Of a DNA stretch of 64,000 nucleotides, positions 63,597 through 64,000 are shown piece after piece. The first letter of the stretch is position 1; the number at the start of each line of letters is the position of its first letter. This stretch comes from Medicago truncatula (Eukaryota > Streptophyta > Magnoliopsida > Fabales > Fabaceae). Under the pieces are notes generated by a model. That model did no database searches, was not told the origin of the DNA, and worked only from the letters and a program-made list of their open reading frames with translations. The translations under genes and the position numbers were made by a program. The stretch covers positions 7,264,001-7,328,000 of the forward strand of contig NC_053043.1 of the NCBI RefSeq assembly GCF_003473485.1, read 5' to 3'.

Positions 63597-64000
63597 CTCT
63601 GCAACCAAAGCATAAAAACCCTCCAAATAATCTCTTAACCCAAATCCAGATCACCAAACTCTCACTTCAAAAGGGTATAATCAAAATGAAAGAAAAACCC
63701 AAATCCGCAACAAGAAAAAAAAATCAAAAGATGAAAACTTTAAATTCTAGATAGAACATAACTCAATAAAAAAAAAAAAAACACGACCCATATAAGTTAA
63801 ACGAACAATAAAGCTGTTTTGATTGAAAAATAAGGAAAAAAAGACAGGAACACGTACTAGGTTACAACAACTATGTTACAATCGAAAACCCACAAAAAAT
63901 AACGTAGGAAATCTGGAAATGCGTCTTGAAAATTGGTAGTGAAGTGAAAAAAACACCAAGTATCGGATCTAAGAGAAAACGCGTAGTTGAAGTTGAACAA
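63597..64000 (-). promoter_or_regulatory. MPK16 5' UTR and promoter-side region
   Basis: Upstream of the MAP kinase ATG. The sequence is A-rich on the plus strand (T-rich in gene orientation). No clear TATA box or transcription start could be fixed, and no other gene is seen before the window ends. Confidence 0.45.

Overview
The window is plant nuclear DNA from a legume. It is AT-rich, its genes carry many short GT-AG introns, and intergenic space is filled with small transposons. Two full plastid glutamine synthetase (GS2) genes lie in tandem, which I associate from memory with Medicago truncatula and close Trifolieae; that placement is inference.

Layout. From 0.3 to 16.3 kb is a GS2 array on the minus strand: a complete but divergent copy (632-3732), a broken middle remnant of exons 8-13 (6841-8231) joined to an L1-type LINE fragment, an F-box gene with a frame break (9020-10394), and a canonical complete copy (11863-15008) whose leader intron and TATA box reach to 16.3 kb. 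From 16.3 to 25.5 kb no gene is visible, but there is a stack of repeats: an LTR-type fossil, a 60-bp CACTA remnant, a hAT-like MITE holding a Stowaway and a LINE tail, and an Au SINE with a 16-bp target duplication.

From 25.5 to 30.2 kb is an alpha/beta-hydrolase gene (13 exons, 554 aa) with a C-terminal ubiquitin-interacting-like motif. From 31.3 to 37.7 kb is an F-box/LRR/FBD pseudogene split by a young-looking Ty1/copia element (31832-36475, identical 223-bp LTRs) and by a MITE. From about 38 to 42.4 kb is a PIF/Harbinger DNA transposon with both of its genes, damaged by a 326-bp tandem duplication and a stop codon. At 43.75-44.55 kb lies a decayed second copy of the last exon and 3' flank of the hydrolase gene.

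From 45.7 kb on there are four housekeeping or signalling genes: mitochondrial EF-Tu (+), a membrane-anchored ARM-repeat protein (-), an organellar guanylate kinase (-) and a TDY-class MAP kinase of the MPK16 type (-). They share no pathway. GS2, EF-Tu and probably the guanylate kinase are nuclear genes for organelle proteins.

The most informative observations are insertions with an empty site in a paralogous copy (a MITE in a GS2 intron, a SINE behind the hydrolase gene), a family of roughly 80-bp tRNA-derived retroposons whose three copies all show target-site duplications, and the contrast between the two complete GS2 genes in active-site residues and leader structure. Exon borders were read by eye from GT/AG sites and reading-frame continuity; the six intact gene models close without a frame break.
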